This document shows positions 1 to 8,570 of a stretch of DNA of 44,988 nucleotides, piece after piece. Within the stretch, counting starts at the first letter, position 1; each line of letters opens with the position of its first letter. Source of the stretch: Bacillota bacterium (GTDB lineage Bacteria > Bacillota > Dethiobacteria > Dethiobacterales > Dethiobacteraceae). The notes beneath the pieces are model-generated. The model made no database searches. It was not told the DNA's origin and was given only the letters and a program-made list of their open reading frames with translations. The position numbers and the translations under genes are program-made. The stretch lies in contig JAAYMK010000076.1 in NCBI GenBank assembly GCA_012521405.1, forward strand, positions 1 through 44,988. Direction: 5' to 3'.

Positions 1-1103
1 AAACCGTCACTAAAACGGGTGGAACAATTCCAAAAAACATTACCGGAATCTACATGATCCATAAAGTAAGCAGCTTTCTTCCGGTCATTGGTAATAATGC
101 TGTCAGTATGACCTGAACCGTAAGTGTTAATATGCTCTATAGCCTCCTCCATACTATCCACAATTTTTATGGCCAGTTTATAGTCAAGGTATTCTGTTTC
201 CCAATCTGCTTTACTAGCCGGTTTAATGTTTATCAGCGCCTGTGCTTGGGGGCAGCCAAAAATCTCTACATTCTTTTCCTCCAAAGCTGTTTTTAGCAGC
301 GGCAAAAATTCCGCCGCCGCATTTTTATGCACCAGCAATGTTTCCACCGCATTGCAGACGGCTACGTATTGTGTCTTGGCATCAACAACAATGCGCTTGG
401 CCATTTCCAGATCGGCATTCTCATCCACATAGCAATGACAAATGCCATCGGCATGCCCCAGCACCGGGATATTAGAGTTCTCCATAATGTAGCGCACAAA
501 TTCATTTGAGCCTCTGGGAATAATTAAATCAATGTAGCTGTCCAGTTTAAGCATTTCCTGTACATCGTCCCTTGTTTCCAAAAGGTATGCCCAAAATTCA
601 GGCAAGCCCACTTCTTTTGTGGCGCTCAGGATAATTTCACTTAAAATCCTGTTAGTTTTTCTTGCTTCAGAGCCGCCTTTCAAGAGGACAGCATTACCGC
701 TTTTTAGGCACAATGTTGAAATCTGCACTAAGGCGTCCGGCCTGGATTCAAAAATTACCCCAATAACCCCGATGGGGCAGGTAACCCGGTATAATTCCAG
801 CCCTTCATCTAATTCTGTGGCCAGTAATGTTTTTCCCACCGGATCTTCCAGGCGGATTAGGCTGTTGATACCGGCAACAGCTTCATTAATTTTACTTTCA
901 TCAAATTTTAGCCGTTTTAATAAAGGCGCCGCCAGATTTTCTTTTTCGCTGCGCTCCAGATCTTCCAAATTAGCCTGCATAATCTCATCTTTTCTTGCTA
1001 AAAGTAAGTCGGCGATATTTTCAAGTGCTTTATTTTTTAGCTGTGTGGTAGCTGCGGCCAGTTCAAGGGAAGCCTGTTTTACCCGGCCGGCAATAACTTC
1101 CAT
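1..1103 (-). CDS. proA: Gamma-glutamyl phosphate reductase, C-terminus cut by window edge
   Basis: This is the second enzyme of proline synthesis: it reduces gamma-glutamyl phosphate to glutamate-5-semialdehyde with NADPH in the cytoplasm. Reading the minus strand from 1103 gives 367 residues that stay open to the window edge. The active-site stretch KTQYVAVCNAVETLLVH, with the catalytic Cys, and the late motif NCSTRFSDG are typical of ProA. The family is about 415-420 residues, so roughly 50 C-terminal residues lie outside the window. The ATG at 1103 has a GGGAGGG-type ribosome site about 13 bases upstream, a slightly long spacing; a nearer ATG (1116) is out of frame. proB is not upstream, where a SnoaL-like gene lies on the same strand, so it may lie beyond the left edge. 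Identification is secure. Confidence 0.96.
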   Translation of the reverse strand, partial: MEVIAGRVKQASLELAAATTQLKNKALENIADLLLARKDEIMQANLEDLERSEKENLAAPLLKRLKFDESKINEAVAGINSLIRLEDPVGKTLLATELDEGLELYRVTCPIGVIGVIFESRPDALVQISTLCLKSGNAVLLKGGSEARKTNRILSEIILSATKEVGLPEFWAYLLETRDDVQEMLKLDSYIDLIIPRGSNEFVRYIMENSNIPVLGHADGICHCYVDENADLEMAKRIVVDAKTQYVAVCNAVETLLVHKNAAAEFLPLLKTALEEKNVEIFGCPQAQALINIKPASKADWETEYLDYKLAIKIVDSMEEAIEHINTYGSGHTDSIITNDRKKAAYFMDHVDSGNVFWNCSTRFSDG

Positions 1104-1227
1104 TTTCAATGTTCATCCCTCCCATCAATCACTTAAGCAAACGTTTTTCTTCATTCGACCCAGACATCAGCTTTTCCTCTATTTTTAGACTTTACAATCG
1201 CTGCAGCCAAGATTTGCGCTTCAATTA

Positions 1228-1266
1228 AACTGAAAGCCCTGCAAAGTTTCAAGCTTTACAGGGCTT
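1228..1266 (-). terminator. Terminator after the SnoaL-like gene
   Basis: An inverted repeat (AAGCCCTG at 1234-1241 with CAGGGCTT at 1259-1266, extended by AAAG/CTTT inside) lies just after the stop codon of the 1277-2008 gene. On the minus strand it is followed by a modest T-rich tail. It separates that gene from proA. Confidence 0.7.
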
Positions 1267-1276
1267 ATCTTAGGCA

Positions 1277-2008
1277 TTATTTAGGGCGAAAACGATTAGG
1301 TTTAAGTTTTAACTTGGCGTTATAAGCAGCCTCACTGGTCTCCTTGCCGGTCACCGGATGCTTAAAATGGAAAGGATAAATATATCCGGAAGGATATTGT
1401 ATATCATATTCCGCCCAGATATCAGGGCTCAAATTCATGACAAACCTGGTTTCTTCCTTTTCTTCCGGGGCAGGAGCCTTGACAAACATTTGCGACGGCT
1501 GGTAAGCATAATGCATTTGGAAAGCCAGTTTTAAAATTTTCCAAATTCCGTCCTGCTTAATATATTCCATCTCATAGACTACGCCCATGTACAAGGGATC
1601 AATATTATCGTTAACAGGCTCGGTGGAAATAATGCCATAACCGTACCATCTGCCCTTGGCGGTTTGTCCATCTTCACTTAAAGTGATCACCGGAGAAACC
1701 TGCATTACCTGATGTAAAAAGGTAGGCGGTGCATCTTTCAAACGGTTGAAATATCTGCGAACCCCTTCAAGGCCAAGGTATGTACCTTCCACAAAAGTAG
1801 CGGACACATCGGGATGATCAGCAAAAAGATCAACAATTTCATCAACCATCCAATGTTCTAAATAATAACCATATGCATTCTGCAACCTGACAATAGCCCA
1901 CATATCTTCCTGTGCCTGTAAACGTTTTTCTTTAGCCGCCAATTCTTTCTGCAGTGATTCCACCAGCTCTTCTAATTTCTTTACCCTATCTTCCAAGTTT
2001 ACTGCCAT
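1277..2008 (-). CDS. SnoaL/NTF2-like protein with N-terminal coiled coil
   Basis: This is a 243-residue soluble protein. Residues about 4-35 are heptad-rich and charged (EDRVKKLEELVESLQKEL), a short coiled coil that could drive oligomerisation. The following part (WAIVRLQNAYGYYLEHW, then VDLFADHPDV and the GLEGVRRYFNRL segment) matches the start of the SnoaL-like/NTF2 cone fold, used by many small isomerases, dehydratases and ligand-binding proteins. No catalytic assignment can be made. The start is set at 2008 because AAAGGAGGAG lies seven bases before that ATG; the reading frame extends 20 codons further upstream without a better ribosome site. It has its own promoter-like sequence and terminator, so it is probably monocistronic. 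Domain call is fairly sure, function unknown. Confidence 0.82.
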   Translation of the reverse strand: MAVNLEDRVKKLEELVESLQKELAAKEKRLQAQEDMWAIVRLQNAYGYYLEHWMVDEIVDLFADHPDVSATFVEGTYLGLEGVRRYFNRLKDAPPTFLHQVMQVSPVITLSEDGQTAKGRWYGYGIISTEPVNDNIDPLYMGVVYEMEYIKQDGIWKILKLAFQMHYAYQPSQMFVKAPAPEEKEETRFVMNLSPDIWAEYDIQYPSGYIYPFHFKHPVTGKETSEAAYNAKLKLKPNRFRPK

Positions 2009-2058
2009 GACAACTCCTCCTTTTGCACTAGTCTGACTTTTCTTTATTTTCTTATTAT

Positions 2059-2087
2059 ACTTTATCATGGACGCCGGATGCTGTCAA
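2059..2087 (-). promoter_or_regulatory. Likely sigma-A promoter of the SnoaL-like gene
   Basis: On the minus strand a perfect -35 hexamer TTGACA (2082-2087) is followed after 17 bases by TAAAGT (2059-2064, four of six matches to TATAAT). A full TATAAT follows immediately (2054-2059) but at 22 bases from the -35. The element is about 50 bases upstream of the start codon at 2008. Confidence 0.5.
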
Positions 2088-2123
2088 TCAACCACCGCTT
2101 TTACCCAATGGCACCAAAAAAGC

Positions 2124-2155
2124 TAAAAAAGCACTGCAAAGCAGTGCTTTTTCCT
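2124..2155. terminator. Bidirectional-type terminator after carB
   Basis: A symmetric hairpin GCACTGC-aaa-GCAGTGC is flanked by an A-run on one side and a T-run on the other (2125-2152). On the minus strand it lies about 17 bases after the carB stop and gives a classical stem plus U-tract. Confidence 0.88.
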
Positions 2156-2168
2156 GAAAGATTACGGT

Positions 2169-5100
2169 TTATTGACTATCCTGAATTTCGGCATGATACT
2201 CCTGTAGGCTTTTAATTTTTTCCTCTTGCAGCTTCATATAAGCTTCAATGCCTTTGGCACTGGCCAGAGCCGCCGTCAAAGTTGTAATATAAGGGATCTT
2301 ATATTTAATGGCCGCTTTACGGATATAAGAATCATCTTTTTCCCCGATGCGACCTACAGGCGTATTAATTACTAAATCGATTTCCTTATTGGCAATGCTA
2401 TCAAGTATATTGGGCCGTCCCTCATATAGTTTTTTAATATAGGTCGACGGTATACCATGCTGGTTTAAAAAGCGATTTGTACCCTCCGTGGCAAATATTT
2501 TAAAACCAAGCTTGTTAAATCTTTGTGCCACTTCAAGCACATCCGGCCTGTCTTGAGGACGGACACTTATTAGAACCGTACCCGCGCAGGGTAAAGGGGC
2601 TTGGGTTGACTCTTGAGCTTTAAAATATGCCACCCCGAAAGATTCGGCAATGCCCAGCACCTCGCCGGTAGAACGCATTTCTGGACCTAAAACCGGGTCA
2701 ACTTCATGGAACATGTTAAAAGGTAGTATAGCCTCTTTGACCCCAAAATGGTGAATTTTTTTGGGTTTTAAGTGGGAAATTTGCTTTTTTCCCATAATTA
2801 TTTCCGTGGCCAACCTAGCCATGGAGACATTACAAACTTTAGAAACAAGGGGCACTGTACGGGAGGCACGCGGGTTGGCTTCCAAAACATAAACGCGCCC
2901 GTCCGCAATGGCATACTGTATATTCATTAAGCCTACCACTTTCAGTTCCCGGGCAATTTTCTTCGTATATTCGGAGATTGTTTGCAAATGCTTCCCGGCA
3001 ATACTGATGGGCGGGATGACACAGGCAGAGTCGCCGGAGTGCACACCGGCATATTCAATATGTTCCATCACAGCCGGTACAAAAACGTTTACCCCGTCGG
3101 ATATGGCATCAGCCTCGGCTTCTATGGCATGATCAAGAAACTTATCAATTAAAATGGGACGATCCGGCGTAACTTCAACGGCGGCCGCCACATATTCGCG
3201 CAACATTTCTTCATCATGCACACATTCCATTCCCCGTCCCCCAAGCACATAGGAAGGTCTGACCATGACCGGGTAACCTATTTCCTCGGCAATTTTAAGG
3301 GCTTCCTCCAAATTGCCGGCCATGCCTGCCTTAGGCATAGGAATATTTAATTTTTGCATCATGGCGGCAAAATGATCACGGTCCTCAGCCAAATCTATTG
3401 CTTCCAGGGCTGTGCCGAGGATGCGCACCCCTGCCGCCGCCAACTCCCCTGCAATATTTAGCGGTGTTTGTCCGCCGAATTGCACAATTACCCCTAAAGG
3501 TTTTTCCTTATGATAAATATTTAGTACATCTTCCACGGTCAAAGGCTCAAAATATAATCTGTCTGACGTGTCGTAATCAGTGGAGACGGTTTCCGGGTTG
3601 CAATTGACAATAATGGTTTCATAACCTAAATCCCGTAAAGCAAAAGCCGCATGGACGCAACAATAATCAAATTCAATACCTTGGCCAATACGGTTGGGCC
3701 CACCGCCTAAAATCATCACTTTTTCTTTTTTACTTGGCTTAATTTGCTCTTGACCATTATAAGTGGAAAAATAGTAGGCGGCATTTTCCACACCGCTGAC
3801 AGGCACATACTCTAAGGCACCGGTCAGCCCTAGGGCAAGGCGTTGCTCCCTGATGGCTTTTTCCTCCGTTCCCAGTAACATAGCCAGGTAACGATCGGCA
3901 AAGCCGTCCTTTTTGGCCCGTATTAATATTTCGTCCGGCAGTTTTTTGCCTTTATACTGCAAAATTTCTTCTTCCAAAAGCACCAGTTCCCGCATCTGTT
4001 GGATAAACCACGGTTTAATCTGTGTCAACTGGTGCAACTGCTCTACAGTGGCGCCTTTGCGCAGTGCCTCATACATAATAAACTGGCGTTCACTGGTGGG
4101 TTCCGCCAATAAAGCCAGCAATTCATTTAATGGACGCCTGTGATAATCCTGGGCAAACCCTAAACCGTAGCGGCCCACTTCAAGGGAACGTACAGCTTTC
4201 TGCAGTGCTTCTTTATAATTCTTTCCGATACTCATAACCTCGCCCACGGCTTTCATTTGGGTACCCAACTTATCTTCGGCCCCTTTAAACTTTTCAAAAG
4301 CCCAGCGAGGAAATTTAGCTACCACATAATCACCTGTGGGTTCATATTTGTCCAGTGTACCCTCTTTCCAATAAGGAAGCTCATCTAAAGTTATGCCCAC
4401 AGCTAACATGGCCGAAATATATGCAATGGGAAATCCGGTTGCTTTGGAAGCAAGGGCGGAAGATCTTGAGGTGCGGGGATTAATTTCTATGACCACAACG
4501 CGCCCTGTTTTTGGATCATGGGCAAACTGCACGTTGGTACCGCCAATGACCCCGGTTGCTTCCACAATTTTATACGCATACTCCTGCAGCCTTTTTTGCA
4601 GCTTTTTACTGATGGTCAGCATGGGCGCTACGCAAAATGAGTCACCTGTATGTACGCCTACCGGGTCCACATTTTCAATAAAGCACACCGTAATCATTTG
4701 GTTTTTGGCATCCCGGATAATTTCCAACTCTAATTCTTCCCAACCCAGGACAGATTCTTCCACAAGAATTTGTCCGATCATACTGGCGGAAATTCCCCTG
4801 GCAGCCACAACTTTTAGTTCTTCCCGGTTATAAACTAGGCCGCCCCCTGTACCTCCCATGGTATAAGCCGGGCGGATGACAACGGGGAAACCCAATTCTT
4901 CAGCAATTTTTTCCGCTTCTTCCACCGAATATGCCGGCTTGCTTCTTGGCATCTCAATGCCCAATTTTTTCATGCTTTCTTTGAAAGCAATACGATCCTC
5001 GCCCTTTTCGATGGCTTCCAGCTGGACACCAATTACTTTTACGCCGTATTTTTTCAGGATACCTTGTTTAGCCAACTCAATACTTAAATTAAGGGCAGAT

Positions 5101-5378
5101 TGCCCTCCTAAATTGGGCAGCAGGGCATCCGGTTTTTCTTTGGCGATAATGGCGGTTAATCTTTTTACATTTAACGGCTCAATATATGTGGCATCAGCCA
5201 GGCCGGGATCTGTCATAATAGTAGCCGGGTTGGAATTAACTAAAACTATTTCATACCCAAGGTTGCGCAATGCCTTACACGCTTGCGTCCCTGAATAATC
5301 AAATTCGGCGGCTTGTCCAATGACAATGGGACCGGAGCCAATGATTAAGATTTTACGGATATCTTCTCGCTTCGGCAT
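2169..5378 (-). CDS. carB: Carbamoyl-phosphate synthase large subunit
   Basis: The large subunit uses two ATP, bicarbonate and ammonia (delivered by the glutaminase subunit CarA) to make carbamoyl phosphate for pyrimidines and arginine. The 1069-residue length is normal. Two homologous halves are visible: the first starts with GSGPIVIGQAAEFDYSG (about residue 14) and has the glycine-rich ATP-grasp loop MGGTGGG; the second starts with GGGPNRIGQGIEFDYCC (about 555) with LGGRGMECV. The last 130 or so residues form the MGS-like allosteric domain that senses UMP/ornithine in other bacteria. The ATG at 5378 has an AAGGGG ribosome site. No carA or pyr gene lies nearby: upstream is coaW, downstream the SnoaL-like gene, so carA must be elsewhere. 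No pyrimidine attenuator is apparent upstream. Identification is certain. Confidence 0.98.
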   Translation of the reverse strand: MPKREDIRKILIIGSGPIVIGQAAEFDYSGTQACKALRNLGYEIVLVNSNPATIMTDPGLADATYIEPLNVKRLTAIIAKEKPDALLPNLGGQSALNLSIELAKQGILKKYGVKVIGVQLEAIEKGEDRIAFKESMKKLGIEMPRSKPAYSVEEAEKIAEELGFPVVIRPAYTMGGTGGGLVYNREELKVVAARGISASMIGQILVEESVLGWEELELEIIRDAKNQMITVCFIENVDPVGVHTGDSFCVAPMLTISKKLQKRLQEYAYKIVEATGVIGGTNVQFAHDPKTGRVVVIEINPRTSRSSALASKATGFPIAYISAMLAVGITLDELPYWKEGTLDKYEPTGDYVVAKFPRWAFEKFKGAEDKLGTQMKAVGEVMSIGKNYKEALQKAVRSLEVGRYGLGFAQDYHRRPLNELLALLAEPTSERQFIMYEALRKGATVEQLHQLTQIKPWFIQQMRELVLLEEEILQYKGKKLPDEILIRAKKDGFADRYLAMLLGTEEKAIREQRLALGLTGALEYVPVSGVENAAYYFSTYNGQEQIKPSKKEKVMILGGGPNRIGQGIEFDYCCVHAAFALRDLGYETIIVNCNPETVSTDYDTSDRLYFEPLTVEDVLNIYHKEKPLGVIVQFGGQTPLNIAGELAAAGVRILGTALEAIDLAEDRDHFAAMMQKLNIPMPKAGMAGNLEEALKIAEEIGYPVMVRPSYVLGGRGMECVHDEEMLREYVAAAVEVTPDRPILIDKFLDHAIEAEADAISDGVNVFVPAVMEHIEYAGVHSGDSACVIPPISIAGKHLQTISEYTKKIARELKVVGLMNIQYAIADGRVYVLEANPRASRTVPLVSKVCNVSMARLATEIIMGKKQISHLKPKKIHHFGVKEAILPFNMFHEVDPVLGPEMRSTGEVLGIAESFGVAYFKAQESTQAPLPCAGTVLISVRPQDRPDVLEVAQRFNKLGFKIFATEGTNRFLNQHGIPSTYIKKLYEGRPNILDSIANKEIDLVINTPVGRIGEKDDSYIRKAAIKYKIPYITTLTAALASAKGIEAYMKLQEEKIKSLQEYHAEIQDSQ

Positions 5379-5504
5379 CTTTAGTACCCCTTCGTCTTAA
5401 ATTTTTGCTAAACCATATTGTATACTAAACTGCGAAAAAAGGGCAGTAAAATTTATCTATTTTATTTTTCCTCTTTTTTCGCCCCCCAGTCTTACTTGTC
5501 ACAG

Positions 5505-5552
5505 GGCAGCAAGAAGCGCTTGTTTCTATAGGAACAAGCGCTTCTTGCTGCC
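5505..5552. repeat. Perfect 20-bp inverted repeat after coaW (terminator-like)
   Basis: Two perfectly complementary 20-base arms (5505-5524 and 5533-5552) are separated by an 8-base loop. The structure lies 16 bases after the coaW stop codon, so it probably ends that transcript or protects its 3' end, but there is no U-run directly after the stem on either strand. The stem is much longer than in the other terminators of this window. Confidence 0.75.
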
Positions 5553-5567
5553 AAATAAGGCAGTAAC

Positions 5568-6416
5568 CTATTTTTGCTCCAAATAGGGGATGGTAGCCCC
5601 AATGGCTGTGGCAAAAACTGCATTTTCCGGAATAATAAAATTAAGTCCATACATCTCCTTGAGGCCGGCAAAAACAGTGCGTGCATGTGGAAACACAGTT
5701 AAAGAGCCGGTAAAAACCACATCTTTGATGGTATCATTTCTACAAGCAAAAACCGCCAACATACCTACTGTTTGAAAAATCATATTTAAAAGACCCAGAG
5801 CTAAATCGGACTTTGTTGCGGTATTTTTGATACGGGCCAAGTTGGATGCGGTCACATCCGGTGGGAGTGAAGAAATTTTACTTTTTGTTATTTCTGAAAT
5901 AAACAAGTCTACATTATGCAAATCACCGTGGCGAGCCAATCTTTCAATGGTGTCAATATTTTTTTCCTGAAATAACAATTCCGACAAACCAAGAAGTGTG
6001 CCGCCGCCGACACCGCTGCCCCCAATATGGACAACCTTCTCTTTACTGGCACGCACATAAGCCGTGCCTGTACCCATACTAACAACTAAAGCTTCATCTA
6101 AACCGGCAAGTGTAAGCCCGCCGTAACCTATAGCCTGAAATTCGTCCACTTTGAAAGTAGGGATACCGTAAATATCTTTCTCAATATAAGAAGCACCCAC
6201 ACCTGTCAGCACAATGGTTTTTACCGCCGTAAGCGGTACTGCTTGCTGATACAAAAAACTTCCGATAGCGCCGTAAAGTGATGTTACTTGATCACTGGCT
6301 TTAACTTGCAGCGTACCAATCAATGTTTTGGTCTCATCGAAACCTACAATCTTTGTTGTCGATCCTCCCACGTCAATTCCTAAAACGACCCCAATAAAAT
6401 CAGCTCCTATCAGCAT
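5568..6416 (-). CDS. coaW: Type II pantothenate kinase
   Basis: It phosphorylates pantothenate with ATP, the first and usually controlling step of coenzyme A synthesis. The fold is the acetate/sugar kinase (ASKHA) ATPase: phosphate-1 loop GIDVGGSTTK at residues 13-22, phosphate-2 region VVSMGTGTAYV, and the following HIGGSGVGGGTLLGLSELL, all hallmarks of the Fumble/type II PanK family. About 282 residues fits bacterial CoaW. It follows panT and overlaps it by 17 bases. The start is uncertain: the ATG at 6416 lies inside panT with no ribosome site before it, whereas AGGAG (6404-6408) is eight bases ahead of an ATT codon at 6393-6395 that would begin IGVVLGIDVGG. Pairing with a pantothenate importer strongly supports the call. 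Confidence 0.93.
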   Translation of the reverse strand: MLIGADFIGVVLGIDVGGSTTKIVGFDETKTLIGTLQVKASDQVTSLYGAIGSFLYQQAVPLTAVKTIVLTGVGASYIEKDIYGIPTFKVDEFQAIGYGGLTLAGLDEALVVSMGTGTAYVRASKEKVVHIGGSGVGGGTLLGLSELLFQEKNIDTIERLARHGDLHNVDLFISEITKSKISSLPPDVTASNLARIKNTATKSDLALGLLNMIFQTVGMLAVFACRNDTIKDVVFTGSLTVFPHARTVFAGLKEMYGLNFIIPENAVFATAIGATIPYLEQK

Positions 6417-7047
6417 TAGACAATACTTTATTTAGAGGAGCTCCAATAGCATACGCTGCGAACCCCCCAAGAATAGCCTCTGGAATACCGCTGGTAAGAA
6501 TTGTGAGTACAATTAAGCCTAGCAAAAGGTTATATGCTGAACCAATGGCGGTAGCATAATCCTGTCCGAAGAAGAAATAAATTCCGCCTAAAACCAGGAG
6601 AGTATTGGTCAGACTGCCCAAAATGCCGCTTAAACCATAGGATAGTAGGCGATTTTTCGTGTGTTTTAAGGCTTGGAAAGTTAAACCTGTCACAACGCCA
6701 ATAAGGATTCGCGGTACAAAGCAGATCACCAAACTCCAAAAATTCCCTTGAAATTGTCCTAAGGAATAAAAGGGAGTAAAAACGAAAGCAATGGCGGGAC
6801 TAGGCGGAGCAAAAGACCAGACTAAAAAACTAAAAAGGCCAAAGAAAAACCCCATCCCCGCACCCGCTTTTGTCCCCAGCAACACAGCAGTAATGATTAC
6901 AGGTATGTGAGACAACGTGGCCACAATAGGCCCCAGCGCCGGCAAAGAACCAAGGGGAGTAAAACACACAATGGCTTCAATAGCAAGCAGAAGAGAAAAT
7001 TGAGCTAAAAATAAGATTTTATTTCTGCTGCTATTTTGCTCTTCCAT
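6400..7047 (-). CDS. panT: ECF transporter substrate-binding (S) component, pantothenate type
   Basis: This is a 215-residue integral membrane protein with about six hydrophobic helices, the size and layout of ECF-transporter S components, which bind a vitamin and are energised by the shared EcfAA'T module encoded elsewhere. The N-terminal helices (LLLAIEAIVCFTPLGSLP and ATLSHIPVIITAVLLG) resemble the PanT family. The gene overlaps coaW, so substrate import and phosphorylation are translationally linked, which is the main reason for the pantothenate assignment. The ATG at 7047 follows an AGAGGTGATACC ribosome site. The specific substrate is inferred from context; the S-component call from sequence is solid. 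Confidence 0.88.
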   Translation of the reverse strand: MEEQNSSRNKILFLAQFSLLLAIEAIVCFTPLGSLPALGPIVATLSHIPVIITAVLLGTKAGAGMGFFFGLFSFLVWSFAPPSPAIAFVFTPFYSLGQFQGNFWSLVICFVPRILIGVVTGLTFQALKHTKNRLLSYGLSGILGSLTNTLLVLGGIYFFFGQDYATAIGSAYNLLLGLIVLTILTSGIPEAILGGFAAYAIGAPLNKVLSNADRS

Positions 7048-7175
7048 GGTATCACCTCTTACATTTTTCTTGTAAAAAACACCCTATATATTTTACCAAT
7101 TCTAGAGCGAAAAAGATAGCCTTCTTCTTAGTTTTGTCATAAAGTTCTAGCAAAACTGCAAAATTACTGCCCTTG

Positions 7176-7212
7176 AGCTAAAGGACTCTGTATATAGCAG
7201 AGCCCTTTAGCT
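7176..7212. terminator. Inverted repeat after the ABC permease, terminator-like
   Basis: AGCTAAAGG-a-CTCTG (7176-7190) pairs with CAGAG-c-CCTTTAGCT (7198-7212). It lies about 20 bases past the stop of the 7232-8542 gene on the minus strand. There is no strong U-run after the stem, so termination efficiency is uncertain. Confidence 0.55.
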
Positions 7213-7231
7213 ATAAAAATAAGTGTAGATT

Positions 7232-8542
7232 TTAGCGACGCAGTGCTTCCACCGGCGGCACAGAAGATGCTGAAATTGCCGGATAAACGCCAAAAAGTAA
7301 ACCGGCGGCGATGGCAACACCCACCGCAATTTGTATGGCTTGAAAACTTATTGCCGTTTCAAATCCATAGCGGGCAAAGAGATTTGCACCCCAAACTCCG
7401 GCGGCCACTCCGGCAACGGCGCCAATTCCACTTAAATAAAGGGCTTCCAACATAAACTGTGTTAAAAGATCGCCCTGTTTGGCTCCCAAGGCACGCCGTA
7501 CGCCAATTTCTTTTGTTCTTTCCGTAACGGCCACCAGCATAATATTCATAATCCCCAAACCGCCAACCAACAAAGATACTGCTGCAATTCCCCCCAGCAA
7601 CAGCGTCATAACCCGATTAGCTTTGTCGGCTTCCTGTACCAGTTGATTTAAATTAGTGATAGTAACCAGATCTTTACCTGTTTTTAAACCTAATTGCTTA
7701 TCATCATCAGGTTCTTCTTCCATGGGGGGTACAGGTTCTTCAACCGGCACAGCAACATCTTCTTCTCCGGCAGGTTTAGTGGTTGGAGCTTTGGCATCTA
7801 AGCCCAAATTACGGGCAATAATTCGTCCCAATTGTACGGTTGCCAGGTCGGCCTCCAAAGCTGAACCGGCTTTGCCCCAAATTTCCGGTACCGTTTTCTT
7901 CTCAGTCATGCGCAGAGCCGTGGTATAGGGAATCACAATCTTGTCATCAATGCCCTCTGCCTGTTGAGGGCCTTTGGGGGCTAAAACACCAATAATACGA
8001 AAAGTCCGGCCGTCTAAAGTCAGTGTTTGCCCTACCGGGCTACGTCCCCCAAGTAAACCGCTGGCCACATTATAGCCCAGCACGGCTACAGGAGAGCGCT
8101 GCTCTACGTGCAAGTTGGAAAAAAAGTGCCCTGAGACTAAATCATGATCTCTAATTTCCGGAAATTTATTGTTTACACCCAAGATTTGCGCTATGCCCCG
8201 GTCGCGACGCCAGCGTACTGTAGCCTCACCATACACTACCGGTGTAATCTGTTTAAGTTGCGGCACAATCTCCTCTAATTCGGCAGCAAACTCAGGGGCA
8301 AATTCGGCAACGGGCTCCATGGCTTTGACCACGATCACATTGGCGCCTAAACTCTCAAACTGGCTAACCACAGCTTGTCGTGCCCCTTCCCCGATGCCCA
8401 TCAGGCTTACCACCGAAGCGACACCAATGGCAACACCTAAAACGGTAAGGGCGGATCTGAGCGGATTTACCAGTATACCGTGTCCGGCCATTTGCGCACT
8501 AAACCAAAAACGTATCCAGAGCGAGTAAATCCATTTAAACAT
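7232..8542 (-). CDS. MacB-like ABC transporter permease (FtsX domain)
   Basis: This is the permease subunit of a mechanotransmission-type ABC exporter. One transmembrane helix near the N-terminus (ALTVLGVAIGVASVVSLMGIGEGAR) is followed by a large extracytoplasmic MacB_PCD domain of about 230 residues, and then three C-terminal helices with the FtsX signature, including the cytosolic loop VTERTKEIGVRRALGAKQGD. An acidic proline-rich insert (EEPVPPMEEEPDDD) sits in the extracytoplasmic part, unlike most relatives. It is the last gene of a three-gene operon, 28 bases after the membrane-fusion protein. I chose the ATG at 8542 because GGGG lies eight bases before it; GTG 8551 and ATG 8548 in the same frame sit on top of the ribosome site. 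The substrate (antibiotic, peptide or lipid) cannot be told. Confidence 0.9.
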   Translation of the reverse strand: MFKWIYSLWIRFWFSAQMAGHGILVNPLRSALTVLGVAIGVASVVSLMGIGEGARQAVVSQFESLGANVIVVKAMEPVAEFAPEFAAELEEIVPQLKQITPVVYGEATVRWRRDRGIAQILGVNNKFPEIRDHDLVSGHFFSNLHVEQRSPVAVLGYNVASGLLGGRSPVGQTLTLDGRTFRIIGVLAPKGPQQAEGIDDKIVIPYTTALRMTEKKTVPEIWGKAGSALEADLATVQLGRIIARNLGLDAKAPTTKPAGEEDVAVPVEEPVPPMEEEPDDDKQLGLKTGKDLVTITNLNQLVQEADKANRVMTLLLGGIAAVSLLVGGLGIMNIMLVAVTERTKEIGVRRALGAKQGDLLTQFMLEALYLSGIGAVAGVAAGVWGANLFARYGFETAISFQAIQIAVGVAIAAGLLFGVYPAISASSVPPVEALRR

Positions 8543-8570
8543 CCCCATCACCCCTTAAAACGGACAAGCC

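Noticed and set aside
619-1188. Plus-strand open frame of 189 codons
   Set aside because: It lies antisense within proA, is rich in Ser and low in recognisable motifs, and has no ribosome site; proA on the other strand is unambiguous.
4393-4833. Plus-strand open frames inside carB
   Set aside because: They are shadows of the strongly conserved carB coding sequence and have no features of their own.
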